Source: Methylobacterium gossipiicola
GTDB taxonomy: Bacteria; Pseudomonadota; Alphaproteobacteria; Rhizobiales; Beijerinckiaceae
DNA length: 64,000 bases
Direction of reading: 5' to 3'
Assembly (NCBI RefSeq): GCF_900113485.1
Contig: NZ_FOPM01000011.1
Span: 62,001-126,000 of the forward strand
In this document: one piece after another, positions 26,462 to 34,081 of the stretch
Layout of the letters: each line of letters begins with the position of its first letter
How positions within the stretch are numbered: position 1 is the first letter of the stretch
Position numbers and translations under genes: made by a program
Notes under the pieces: generated by a model
What the model saw: the letters and a program-made list of their open reading frames with translations, nothing else
The model's database searches: none
What the model was told of the DNA's origin: nothing

Positions 26462-27486
26462 CAGGCCGCCTCCCGCTCCGGCTCGGCCGAAGCACGCACT
26501 TCCTCGTCTCCGGTGTCGTCGCCAGCCTCCCCGTCATCGAGAGCCAGGTCGGCCGGAAGGTGACCGAGCAGCCAGTCGGCCGAGCGGCTGGCCAAGCCCG
26601 CCGCCTGAACGATGGCGCGGGGATCGGAGCGCAGCACGTCGAGCCATGTGGCGATGTAGTCGGCGTGGCGCACCGTCGGAACGATCCCGAGGCTGGCGCA
26701 GACATAGGCCGCCGAGATCTCGGCCACCAACTCCTCGCGCGCGTACCCTTCGCTGCCGTAGCGGCCGGTGAAGTCGCGGGCGAGCCGGGAGGGATGGCCC
26801 GTGGCGTGGGACATCTCATGGGCTGCGGTCCGGTGAAAGTTCACCGGCTCGTGGAAGGCCTGCGGCGGCGGCAGGACGATCGCGTCGTCGGCCGGGCGGT
26901 AGAACGCCATCTGGCCGCCGAGATGGATGGTCAGGCCGCTGGCCTGCATCAGCGCGCGGAAACGCGGCTCGATCAGATCCTCGCGCGGCGGCGGCGGCGG
27001 CACGTAGAGGTCTTCGGGCAGGCCGTCGCACTGCGCGGCGTTGAACACCGTGTATTGCTTCAGGAAGGCGATCGAGCGTGCCTCCTCGCCCTCCTTCGCA
27101 GCCCGCTCGCGCTCCTGCTCGGGCGTGAAGCGGTCGGCGTAGACGACGGGCGTGCCCTTCTCGCCCCGACGGACGCAGCCCCCGAGGCCGAGCGCCTGCT
27201 TGAAGGTAAGCCAGCGCTGGGTCGGGTAGGCCAGGGCGGTGCCGCTGGCCCAGAGCAACATCACGTTGATGCCGGAATACGCCCGGTTCGTCGCCGCGTT
27301 GCGCGGCATCCCGACGGTGGCGGTGCCGGGCAGATCGCCCCACGGCTGCACCCATGGCACCCTGCCCTCCTCGAGCTGGGCGACGATGGTATCGGTGATG
27401 CGCCGGTACAGATCGACGCGCGGAGCTGGAGCGGCGTCGGCGCGCGCGGAAGACGGTTTCCGGGACGAGGACGAGCGGCGGGCCAT
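26461..27486 (-). CDS. ardC: ArdC-type antirestriction protein with zincin domain
   Basis: 341 residues. The N-terminal ssDNA-binding DUF1738 domain (about 25-170) includes YRRITDTIVAQLEEGRVPWV, PRNAATNRAYSGINVMLLW and LTFKQALGLGGCVRRGEKGT. The C-terminal metallopeptidase (about 190-300) has the HExxH motif in AAHEMSHATGHPSRL (about 221) and a downstream EELVAEISAAYVC. ArdC proteins enter with or protect incoming plasmid DNA from restriction. The leader contains a 30-base block (27492-27521) identical to one upstream of the gene at 34620. It is coupled to the gene at 25475-26461. Confidence 0.93.
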   Translation of the reverse strand: MARRSSSSRKPSSARADAAPAPRVDLYRRITDTIVAQLEEGRVPWVQPWGDLPGTATVGMPRNAATNRAYSGINVMLLWASGTALAYPTQRWLTFKQALGLGGCVRRGEKGTPVVYADRFTPEQERERAAKEGEEARSIAFLKQYTVFNAAQCDGLPEDLYVPPPPPREDLIEPRFRALMQASGLTIHLGGQMAFYRPADDAIVLPPPQAFHEPVNFHRTAAHEMSHATGHPSRLARDFTGRYGSEGYAREELVAEISAAYVCASLGIVPTVRHADYIATWLDVLRSDPRAIVQAAGLASRSADWLLGHLPADLALDDGEAGDDTGDEEVRASAEPEREAA

Positions 27487-27788
27487 CGGCGGAGCTTTCG
27501 CGACGGGCGCCGGAGCCTCTCCCCAGCCTGATCTCCCGTCACTCCGGCCCGGCCGTCTCTACCTCTTGCCCCCGTGTCCGCCGGGCTTCCGGCCCGAGGG
27601 GGCGGCTCCGGCACAGCCGATCTCCGAGCGTCATGCCCGCACGAGGCCTTCCGCTGCACGGAGCATGACGATCAATCCAAATTGCAACTAAAACATGCAA
27701 ATTAAGTCCATGTTATTACAATCCCGAACGATTGATAATTTATAAACCATCATGTGTGAATTTTTAAGAAAATGGGGATTAAGAGTGC
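27487..27788. other. Divergent regulatory stretch between ardC and receptor 2
   Basis: The left part is the GC-rich ardC leader. From about 27665 the sequence turns AT-rich (TTGATAATTTATAAACC near 27730), likely the promoter region of the chemoreceptor. No gene seen. Confidence 0.35.
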
Positions 27789-27855
27789 CTCACAAAACTC
27801 CCGTCCCTGGACGGTTCTCGCTCTCAAGACGACGGTGCAGCGGGAGTTTTGTGAG
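27789..27855. repeat. Perfect 15-bp inverted repeat in the receptor 2 leader
   Basis: CTCACAAAACTCCCG (27789-27803) and CGGGAGTTTTGTGAG (27841-27855) with a 37-base spacer, ending 13 bases before the receptor ATG. As RNA it would form a 15-bp stem overlapping the ribosome site region (GGGAG is in the right arm). It could control translation, be an operator, or be a tiny mobile element. I find no target duplication. Confidence 0.75.
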
Positions 27856-27868
27856 AGACACTAAATTG

Positions 27869-29542
27869 ATGACATCCATTCGCTTCCGCCTGACGGCCTC
27901 CGTCATAGCGTTGATTGCATTGCTTGCGCTGAACATATCACTTGGACTGTATGGTACATACAGATCAGGCTTGAGCATCAACGCGCTCTACAGCGATCGT
28001 ATTGTGCCCCTACGTGAACTGAAGATTGTCTCAGACAAGTACGCCGTCGATATCGTCGACACCTCACACAAGATCAACAACGGCAACATCGCCTGGGCCG
28101 AGGGCGCGCCCATCATCGCCGACGCACAGAAGAGCATCGGGAAGATTTGGGCATCCTATCTGGCGTCGGACCTGTCGGAAGCGGAGAAGCGCCTCGTCGC
28201 CGATACGCAGAAAGCCATGGTGGTCGCCGATGCTGCCGTGAAGGACCTGTCCGGCATCCTGGCCAAGGGCGACAAGACTCAGTTGGCCGACTTCGAGCGC
28301 AACCGGCTCTACCAGGCTATCGATCCCGTCAGTTCCGCCGTCCAGGCCCTGATCGATCTGCAGATCAAGGAAAGCCAGAACATCTATGAGCAATTCACCT
28401 CCCGTTCGGAGGTTATGAAAGCTCTGCGGATCGTCACCATCCTCATCGGCCTCGCCGTCGCCGCCCTCGCCCTGTACACCGTCCTGCGCGGTGTCCTGGC
28501 CCCCCTCGGCGCCATCACGCAGATGATGCGGCGGCTGGCCGACGGCGACGTGGCGCAGCCGGTCCCCGGTCTCGGGCGCGGCGACGAGATCGGCGGCATG
28601 GCGGCCTCGGTGCAGGTGTTCAAGGACAACATGATCCGCACCCGCCAGTTGGAGGAGGAGACGGCGCTCGCCCGCGCCTCGGCCGAGGCGCAGCGCAAGG
28701 CCGGCATGCGCGACATGGCGGATCGCTTCGAGCAGGCGGTGGGCGGCATCGTCGGCCTGGTCTCGTCCTCGGCGACCGAGCTGCAGGCCACCGCCCAGCA
28801 GATGACCGCGACGGCGCAGCAGACCGCCAGCCAGTCCGGCACCGTGGCGGCGGCCGCCGAGGAGGCCGCCACCAACGTCAACACGGTGGCGGCGGCGGCC
28901 GAGGAGCTCGGCGCCTCGGTCCAGGAGATCGGCCGGCAGGTAACCGGCTCGGCCGAACTGGCGCAGGCGGCCGTGGGCGACGCCGACCAGACCACCGCCC
29001 TGGTCCAGGCGCTGAGCCAGAGTTCGGCGCGCATCGGCGAGATGGTCGGGATGATCTCGGGCATTGCCAGCCAGACCAACCTGCTGGCGCTCAACGCCAC
29101 GATCGAGGCGGCCCGGGCCGGTGAGGCGGGCCGTGGCTTCGCGGTGGTGGCGGCCGAGGTGAAGAGCCTGGCCGAGCAGACCGCCAAGGCGACGGAGGAG
29201 ATCCGCCACCAGATCGGCCAGATCCAGGGCGTGACCGGTCAGGCGGTGACGGCGATCGGTGGGATCACCGGTCGGATCCGCGAGATCGACGACGTGGCCA
29301 CCTCGATCGCGGCGGCGGTGGAGCAGCAGGGGGCGGCGACGCAGGAGATCGTGCGCAACGTGGCGCAGGCCTCGGCCGGCACCCACGCGGTCACCGGCAA
29401 CATCGCCGGGGTGGCGCAGGCCTCGGAGGAGACCGGGGTGGCGGCCGGTCAAGTTCTGGCGGCGGCCTCCGAGCTGTCGCGGCAATCCGAGCATCTTGGC
29501 GTCGAGGTCCAGCGCTTCCTCGCCACCGTCCGCGCCGCCTGA
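27869..29542 (+). CDS. Methyl-accepting chemotaxis protein (receptor 2)
   Basis: 557 residues from ATG 27869 ([20 protein letters not shown]), which starts the first membrane helix; the upstream frame crosses the inverted repeat and is unlikely to be coding. A periplasmic four-helix-bundle sensor (about 30-180) contains [20 protein letters not shown], followed by TM2 (about 188-208), HAMP, and the cytoplasmic coiled coil with tip [20 protein letters not shown]. Its sensor differs from receptors 1 and 3 while the signalling half is nearly the same, so the ligand probably differs. The 5' third is AT-richer than the 3' two thirds, consistent with a mosaic gene. Confidence 0.95.
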   Translation: MTSIRFRLTASVIALIALLALNISLGLYGTYRSGLSINALYSDRIVPLRELKIVSDKYAVDIVDTSHKINNGNIAWAEGAPIIADAQKSIGKIWASYLASDLSEAEKRLVADTQKAMVVADAAVKDLSGILAKGDKTQLADFERNRLYQAIDPVSSAVQALIDLQIKESQNIYEQFTSRSEVMKALRIVTILIGLAVAALALYTVLRGVLAPLGAITQMMRRLADGDVAQPVPGLGRGDEIGGMAASVQVFKDNMIRTRQLEEETALARASAEAQRKAGMRDMADRFEQAVGGIVGLVSSSATELQATAQQMTATAQQTASQSGTVAAAAEEAATNVNTVAAAAEELGASVQEIGRQVTGSAELAQAAVGDADQTTALVQALSQSSARIGEMVGMISGIASQTNLLALNATIEAARAGEAGRGFAVVAAEVKSLAEQTAKATEEIRHQIGQIQGVTGQAVTAIGGITGRIREIDDVATSIAAAVEQQGAATQEIVRNVAQASAGTHAVTGNIAGVAQASEETGVAAGQVLAAASELSRQSEHLGVEVQRFLATVRAA

Positions 29543-29575
29543 ACCGAACGCACGGAGCCGGTCATCCGGCGGCGT

Positions 29576-29599
29576 CGGCCCGCGCCCCGGCGCGGGCCG
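29576..29599. terminator. GC hairpin between convergent genes
   Basis: CGGCCCGCGCC-CC-GGCGCGGGCCG: perfect 11-bp stem, 34 bases past the receptor 2 stop and 10 bases past the stop of the leftward DUF1640 frame. There is no T-run in either direction, so it may be a bidirectional weak terminator. Confidence 0.4.
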
Positions 29600-29608
29600 A
29601 GATCTCGA

Positions 29609-29845
29609 TCAGCTCAGCTTGATGAGGGCGGCGAGGGCGGCAAAGCCCGCCGCGACGATGCCCCCGAGGCGCACCGTCATCTGGAGCGTCTGAAGCTCCA
29701 GGGCGAGGCGCAGATCCTCTTTCGTGACGAGTTCGACCATGATGAACTCCCGGGCTGCCGTGGCGTGCGCCTCGGCATGCTCTTAGGCGATGCCGGCCTC
29801 ACGCAGGGCCTTGGAATATCCGAGCGTATCGAACGCGAAAGTCAT
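29609..29845 (-). pseudogene. DUF1640-like membrane/coiled-coil protein interrupted by an in-frame TAA
   Basis: From ATG 29845 (GGAG upstream) the frame reads MTFAFDTLGYSKALREAGIA, then TAA at 29785-29783. It resumes in the same frame EHAEAHATAAREFIMVELVT and ends in a membrane segment (LGGIVAAGFAALAALIKLS) with stop at 29611-29609. Joined, it is a normal small DUF1640/CCDC90-like protein (N-terminal FDTL, coiled coil, C-terminal TM). Without readthrough, an internal ATG at 29740 with its own GGGAG site could still yield a 43-residue membrane peptide. Either a recent nonsense mutation or a two-product arrangement. Confidence 0.75.
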
Positions 29846-29910
29846 TTCCGTGTCTCCGTGTCGCGCTGGAGCGGCCCCGCCCGGCCGGGCGGGGCGGCGA
29901 TGGCCTCGGT

Positions 29911-30282
29911 TCAGTTCCGGCGGCTGCGGGTGTTCGAGCGACCCTCGGAGCGGCTCTTCGAGCGCTGGTCGGATTTCGGGGTGGAGCGGCTCCAGATCAC
30001 CGAGTGGGTGCGGCCGTCCTCCTCCTCGAACAGGCCGGCGAAGAGCGGAGCCGGCAGGCTCGGATCGTCGATCTTGAGCGAGATGTAGTCCCGCCCCTCG
30101 TTGGAGCGCTTGGCCCAGCCGGCGCCGATCTCGATCTTGCCGAGAAAGATCCGGTGGGTCGGCGCGTGCTCGCCGCCGCGGCTCTCCTCCACGATCGCGA
30201 CCTTGGAGGCCTGGATGGTCAGGGTGGTGATGCTGCCGGTGAAGCCGTTCTCGGTGCGGGTGAAGGTGCCAATGGTCGCCAT
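29911..30282 (-). CDS. DUF736 family protein
   Basis: 123 residues from ATG 30282 (MATIGTFTRTENGFTGSITT); the ATG two codons upstream is too close to the GAGG. The conserved DUF736 core is present: KIEIGAGWAKRSNEGRDYIS and DDPSLPAPLFAGLFEEEDG, then a basic Ser/Arg tail that looks unstructured. DUF736 proteins are small, abundant plasmid-borne proteins of alphaproteobacteria with no established function; they travel with DUF1640, ParB-like and transfer genes. Element E3 lies about 83 bases upstream of the start. Confidence 0.9.
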   Translation of the reverse strand: MATIGTFTRTENGFTGSITTLTIQASKVAIVEESRGGEHAPTHRIFLGKIEIGAGWAKRSNEGRDYISLKIDDPSLPAPLFAGLFEEEDGRTHSVIWSRSTPKSDQRSKSRSEGRSNTRSRRN

Positions 30283-30364
30283 GGTCATGATCCTCGTTCC
30301 AGTGCTCTCGGCCGCGCCGTCGGGGCCTCGATGGCGGTCGGTGAGCCGGAGGTGTCCCGGCGCC

Positions 30365-30475
30365 GCACCTGCCTTGGCAGGCCGCAGCGCAGCGGAGGAC
30401 GGCAGGGGACGGGTTTGTTGGTCCGCGAGGAGCCGCCTTAGGCGGCGGGGAAGAAACCCGGCCCCCGCCGTTGCG
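30365..30475. ncRNA. Structured intergenic element E3 (three-copy family)
   Basis: Starts with hairpin CCTGCC-TT-GGCAGG (30368-30381), then GCCGCAGCGCAGCGGAGGAC. The main stem is GGGGACGGGTTT (30405-30416) with AAACCCGGCCCC (30454-30465), one mismatch. The internal loop contains TCCGCGAGGA, and the inner hairpin is GCCGCC-TTA-GGCGGC (30432-30446). CCGTTGC follows and could pair with the conserved GCAGCGG. The stem sequence is entirely different from E1 and E2 while pairing is kept. Confidence 0.5.
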
Positions 30476-30915
30476 GTGGTCCCGGGCGCCCCGGATAGAC
30501 ACGCCCATCCAAGAGGCCCACGGGCGCGGCCGTGCGTCAGGACGCAAGCAGAACCCTGGCCGGCTCGGGATCGACCACGCCAGGGGAAAACGACGCCGCC
30601 TCGCTCCCTCACGCCGTCAACGAGTTCGCCGCGTCAGAGGGAATCCGGTGTGACGCCGCTCTTCGCCACGCTGAGATTTGCAAGGCCTACGGGAAAGCCG
30701 CCAAGACGGGCTGCGCGACGGCAGGCGCCGGGCTCGCCTGCCGAACGGCCCGCCGTCGGCGTTCACGCCAAACCCTTCGGTCAGGCTGAAGGGACCGGCC
30801 CCAAGACGATTCGAGCTTGGCGGCGCGCTGTTAGCAAATTCGTTCGAGCGCTGAGCTGCCAGCTCCCGGTCTACGAGGCGGTTTCAATCGCCTTTCTCGC
30901 GAGGGGGCCTAGACC
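30476..30915. other. Gene-free stretch
   Basis: No frame with a credible start and protein-like composition. One perfect hairpin, GGCAGGCG-7-CGCCTGCC (30720-30742), is present. It may hold degraded sequence from past insertions; nothing identifiable. Confidence 0.3.
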
Positions 30916-30934
30916 CGCCGCCTGGCAGGCGGCG
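30916..30934 (-). terminator. Terminator-like hairpin after a four-gene operon
   Basis: CGCCGCCT-GGC-AGGCGGCG, an 8-bp perfect stem with a 3-base loop, five bases past the last stop of the leftward operon (30940). No U-tract follows on the minus strand. Confidence 0.35.
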
Positions 30935-30939
30935 ACCGG

Positions 30940-31149
30940 TCACCGCACCCGCGCCGCCGCCTCGATCAGCACGCGCTCTAGAACGGCGCGATCCGTCTCA
31001 CCTTCTTGTCGCACGACGTCCAGAGCGTGGGCAGCCGTAGGCGAGAGTGCCGTTTGCAGCCTCTTGCCTCCGGCCTCGATGAGGCGGCGTCGGTGATTTG
31101 CTGCGCGCTCGGCGTCCGAGGCCGTGATTGCCTTGCGGGGGCGGGGCAT
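30940..31149 (-). CDS. Small ribbon-helix-helix-like protein, fourth gene of operon
   Basis: 69 residues: MPRPRKAITASDAERAANHR, then LIEAGGKRLQTALSPTAAHALD and a helix ending VLERVLIEAAARVR. The basic start plus a strand (KRLQTALS) and two helices is the usual pattern of CopG/Arc-type DNA-binding proteins. The ATG overlaps the stop of the preceding gene (TGATG at 31147-31151). It could regulate the operon; no direct evidence. Confidence 0.5.
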   Translation of the reverse strand: MPRPRKAITASDAERAANHRRRLIEAGGKRLQTALSPTAAHALDVVRQEGETDRAVLERVLIEAAARVR

Positions 31150-31592
31150 CAGGCCTCCCGTTCCATCCACGCCCATCCCAGCACGCGGGCTTGGACGATC
31201 AAGTCGGTAACCTCGTCGCGTGGACGGTCCCGCATTTGATCGGCCAGCACGAGCCCGCACCACGGCGCGGCGGGCGGCGCCGCGGGATCGGTCGCGAGCG
31301 ACGCGCCCGGCACTGCCTCGTGGAGTGTGCGCCAGAGCGGCGCCGAGATGCGCCCGTGTCCTGCGATGCCGACGGCGGCACGCGGTCCGGCCCTGTCCGA
31401 GATCGTAACCAGGGCGCCGCGCCGAAGATGCTTGACCTGCACGAGACCAAGCCCGTCGACCGCCTGGGGCTCGCTCAGATCGAGCAGCGGGCGAGTGACG
31501 ACCAGCGCGGCTTCCGTGACATCGCGGCGGTAGGAGGGCCGCCCGCCGCCCTGGTTGAGCACGATCTGCCAGATGTAGGCGGGGGCGGTCAT
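31149..31592 (-). CDS. Protein of unknown function, third gene of operon
   Basis: 147 residues from ATG 31592: MTAPAYIWQIVLNQGGGRPS. Alpha/beta composition with a beta-rich middle (LGLVQVKHLRRGALVTISDR) and LWRTLHEAVPGASLATDPAA. Start and stop overlap the flanking genes by 4 and 3 bases, so translation is coupled. No motif recognised. Confidence 0.6.
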   Translation of the reverse strand: MTAPAYIWQIVLNQGGGRPSYRRDVTEAALVVTRPLLDLSEPQAVDGLGLVQVKHLRRGALVTISDRAGPRAAVGIAGHGRISAPLWRTLHEAVPGASLATDPAAPPAAPWCGLVLADQMRDRPRDEVTDLIVQARVLGWAWMEREA

Positions 31593-31975
31593 CGGTAGAG
31601 TGCAATCTGCTGCATCGTGAGGAAGCGGATGCGCGGCAGTACCGCGCGGAGCCGGCGCCAATGCTCGGCCGGGATCACGTAGACGCCAGGATCGCAATCC
31701 GAACGGATGCGTCGCTCAACACGCGCGCCGGGGATCGCGCGCAACAGGTCCACGATTGATGCCGTTGCAGGCACGACGCGGATAACTCGCTCGCCGGGCG
31801 ACGGAAGGCACCAGTATCTACTCCATCCGCCCAATGGCGGCCGAACCGGGCGACGCGCGTCCGGCCCAGATTGCGGCTCGGCCGGACGAACCGGCCGTCC
31901 GTCGAGGCTGGCCCACGGCGACCAGTCCTCGAAAAAGGCCGCGTCTGCCTCTCGCTGGTGGATGTGGTCGCTCAT
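31589..31975 (-). CDS. Protein of unknown function, second gene of operon
   Basis: 128 residues starting MSDHIHQREADAAFFEDWSP. A Pro/Arg-rich linker (about 27-50) is followed by a domain with two strands (RVIRVVPATASIVDLLRAIP, SDCDPGVYVIPAEHWRRLRA). Both ends overlap neighbours in ATGA. No family recognised; likely a small partner protein. Confidence 0.6.
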   Translation of the reverse strand: MSDHIHQREADAAFFEDWSPWASLDGRPVRPAEPQSGPDARRPVRPPLGGWSRYWCLPSPGERVIRVVPATASIVDLLRAIPGARVERRIRSDCDPGVYVIPAEHWRRLRAVLPRIRFLTMQQIALYR

Positions 31976-32385
31976 AGGTCGCGGTACGGGTTGAACCCCT
32001 CACCGCCCTCGTTCATGCCGCGATCATAGGCCGTCGCAGCCTGACGCCGAGCCTCCGCAGCCGAGGCGATGTCGCGCTGCCAAGCCCTGAACCGCTCGAC
32101 CTCGTGCGCAGCCGCTGCAAAGTCGATCGTGGTGACGGCGATGGTAGTCGACTGACCGTCGAGATTGCCGCGCACGAGGCCGGCGAGTTCGCCACTCTCA
32201 ATGCGGGACATGAGCGACTGGGCGCGGGCGCGCATGAAGTGCTGGGGATTTCCGAGCAGCAACTCGGCCGAGAAAAATTCGGCGTGGCGGCCGTTGAGGC
32301 GCCAAACCTGCCCGTCGCAGGTGATCGTGAACCGCTCGTGCGTGCGAACCGTGATCGGGGCGCTGTGGGCGAAATCGGCCATCAT
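31972..32385 (-). CDS. Protein of unknown function, first gene of operon
   Basis: About 137 residues from ATG 32385 (GGCAGG six bases upstream); an ATG at 32391 lies too close to that site. ITVRTHERFTITCDGQVWRL is a beta-hairpin-like N-terminal part; ARAQSLMSRIESGELAGLVR and FAAAAHEVERFRAWQRDIAS are long helices. It heads the four-gene run ending at 30940. Unknown function. Confidence 0.6.
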   Translation of the reverse strand: MMADFAHSAPITVRTHERFTITCDGQVWRLNGRHAEFFSAELLLGNPQHFMRARAQSLMSRIESGELAGLVRGNLDGQSTTIAVTTIDFAAAAHEVERFRAWQRDIASAAEARRQAATAYDRGMNEGGEGFNPYRDL

Positions 32386-32530
32386 CGTCATCCTGCCTGC
32401 ATGGAACCCCGAGGCGCGGGTATCGGCGCATTGCCGATGAGTTATCGTGACAGGTCACGGTAATGGCATCAAGGGAGTTTTGCTGGTCCCGTGCGGTCGG
32501 CGAGGCAGGTTCGCGCCCCTCGCGCGAGGC

Positions 32531-32701
32531 TCATGCCTCGTAGGGATCGAACTCGGTGACGACGCTGGCGGGATCGCCCTCGAACTCGTCCGAGGTGACG
32601 ACGGCGTACCCGACATCGGAGCGGAACACGGTGACCGGGACCATCAGGGAGAGCGAGAGGCTGTGGGCGTAGCTGTTCGCGAGGCTGAGATCGGTCGCCA
32701 T
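32531..32701 (-). CDS. Very small acidic protein of unknown function
   Basis: 56 residues: MATDLSLANSYAHSLSLSLM, then VPVTVFRSDVGYAVVTSDEF and an acidic tail ending FDPYEA. AGGAGC lies upstream of ATG 32701. Composition and start signals are convincing although it is short. Nothing to suggest a role. Confidence 0.5.
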   Translation of the reverse strand: MATDLSLANSYAHSLSLSLMVPVTVFRSDVGYAVVTSDEFEGDPASVVTEFDPYEA

Positions 32702-32942
32702 GGGGTCGGGCTCCTGTTGGAGCGGGGGTGATCCCCGCTCGACAGCGCCCCAGGAGGCCGGGAGTGGCCGCGATCACCGCGAGAGGCGTCAGCCGGAGCG
32801 GCCGCCCGCTTGCGGAGCGGACCCCTTGAGGGTTGATCGTGGAAGGCCGCGACGGCCTATCGGGGTTGCTGCGAGAGAGCGGGGTCGAGCCACGCCGGCT
32901 GCGCCCGACATCGACATGCATCGATCTCTTCGTGATCGGCTG

Positions 32943-33365
32943 TCACAGGGTGCGATCGATCCGCCCCCGCGCGGCCGTGAAGAGCGGGCGGATCGCGGCC
33001 CGGATCTGGTTCATGAAGCCGGGCCCGAACGCGCCCCGTACCGTCTGGTTCGGATCGAAGTGGAAGGACCGCTCGGCGACGTCGTAATTGTACTCGCTCA
33101 CCGTGATCCAGCCCTGCTTCAGGGTCGACAGGCCGGCCCGGCGCAGTTCGAGCACCGGGATCTCGAGCGCGACCTGGTTGTCGCCCGGCGGTGTTCCGGA
33201 GATGGCCAGCAGAACGAGATGGGTCAGCCCCTGGGCCTGATCGGGCACGGTGATGGCAAGGCAGGTCGGACGATCCTTGGGCGCGTTGAACCGACCGTCC
33301 TCGCTCTGCCACCGCCACAGGTAGGGATAGGTGATGACCGAGCCCGACGGAAAAGCAGCGGCCAT
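32943..33365 (-). CDS. PemK/MazF-like toxin candidate
   Basis: 140 residues from ATG 33365, chosen because GGGAG precedes it and the antitoxin stop (TAG) ends one base before. FPSGSVITYPYLWRWQ, KDRPTCLAITVP and the strand-rich middle match the small beta-barrel of PemK-like growth inhibitors (GxVIxYPYLW, KxRP). Many of these cut mRNA. The C-terminal half (KQGWITVSEYNYDVAERSFH) fits the family pattern more loosely. It forms a tight pair with the Phd-type antitoxin upstream. Confidence 0.6.
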   Translation of the reverse strand: MAAAFPSGSVITYPYLWRWQSEDGRFNAPKDRPTCLAITVPDQAQGLTHLVLLAISGTPPGDNQVALEIPVLELRRAGLSTLKQGWITVSEYNYDVAERSFHFDPNQTVRGAFGPGFMNQIRAAIRPLFTAARGRIDRTL

Positions 33366-33366
33366 C

Positions 33367-33624
33367 CTAGTCGCTCCCATGCTCGGCGGATTGCCGGTCG
33401 AGTTCGCCGAGGATGCGAAGGGCCAGGTCGGGTGGCGTCTCTCCGGCCGCGAAGGCGCGGCGCGGATCGGCCTGCTCGGTCAGTTGCCGAAAGGTGTCGG
33501 CCGAGAGGACGACGAGCGAGGGCCGGCCGTGCTTGGTCAAGGTCAGAGGCGCACGGCGCGCCTCGTCGTGGTAGCGGCCGAAATGACGGAGAAACTCCGC
33601 CGTCGTGACGGTCTTATCCGGCAT
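33367..33624 (-). CDS. Phd/YefM-family antitoxin
   Basis: 85 residues from ATG 33624 with AGGAGGGG upstream. The Phd fold is visible: TVTTAEFLRHFGRYHDEARR, PLTLTKHGRPSLVVLSADTF and a C-terminal helical tail for toxin binding. These antitoxins bind their own promoter and neutralise the toxin encoded next to them, here the PemK-like gene one base downstream. A palindrome immediately upstream is the likely operator. Confidence 0.85.
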   Translation of the reverse strand: MPDKTVTTAEFLRHFGRYHDEARRAPLTLTKHGRPSLVVLSADTFRQLTEQADPRRAFAAGETPPDLALRILGELDRQSAEHGSD

Positions 33625-33637
33625 GGTGTGCCCCTCC

Positions 33638-33665
33638 TGAGTTGTCAGGTTATACATATAACTCA
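33638..33665 (-). promoter_or_regulatory. Operator-like palindrome of the Phd/PemK-like pair
   Basis: Perfect GTTATA-CA-TATAAC (33649-33662) nested in TGAGTT...AACTCA (33638-33643, 33660-33665). It lies 14-40 bases upstream of the antitoxin ATG and includes a TATAAC that could serve as the -10 box on the minus strand, so antitoxin binding would block transcription. It is an AT-rich patch in GC-rich surroundings. Confidence 0.6.
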
Positions 33666-33694
33666 GAAAATACGGCCCTGAACCATCCGCACGG

Positions 33695-34081
33695 TCACAG
33701 ATCGAGATCCTCCTGCAGGAAGCGGGCGGGGATCGCCTCCTCGTGGCCCTCCCAGACGATGCGGTCGCCCTGCCAGATCGTGACGTAGCCACCGCCCTTC
33801 GGCATCGGCGGAGGTGGCGCGGCCTCGAAGTTCGCGCAGCCGAACTCGCCGTTGGTCGCCGCGAAGGATGGCCTGGGGTTGTTGCCGATCAGGACGCGGT
33901 CGCAGGCGCCGGTCGGCCGCCGGACCCGGCGGCGCGACAGGCCGAGCTGGAACCACTCGTAGGCCCGCTGCTCCTCTTGCGAGGGAGCCTTCCAGTGCCG
34001 GCAGTGCTTGCACCGGCCGGGGCGGAGGTCGGCCGGCTCGTCGAGCGCCGGGCCGCCGTTGTGCCCGCGCGGCGCGGTCAC
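33695..34081 (-). CDS. Small protein with a four-Cys zinc-site pattern
   Basis: 128 residues from a GTG at 34081. CKHCRHWKAPSQEEQRAYEW (about 24-43) supplies CxxC, and two further Cys follow in GACDRVLIGN and FGCANFE, a spacing suited to one zinc or iron-sulfur site. The C-terminus has a small beta unit (GGYVTIWQGDRIVWEGHEEA). The start overlaps the stop of the next gene (GTGA-type, 34078-34081), so the pair is coupled. No function known to me. Confidence 0.6.
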   Translation of the reverse strand: MTAPRGHNGGPALDEPADLRPGRCKHCRHWKAPSQEEQRAYEWFQLGLSRRRVRRPTGACDRVLIGNNPRPSFAATNGEFGCANFEAAPPPPMPKGGGYVTIWQGDRIVWEGHEEAIPARFLQEDLDL

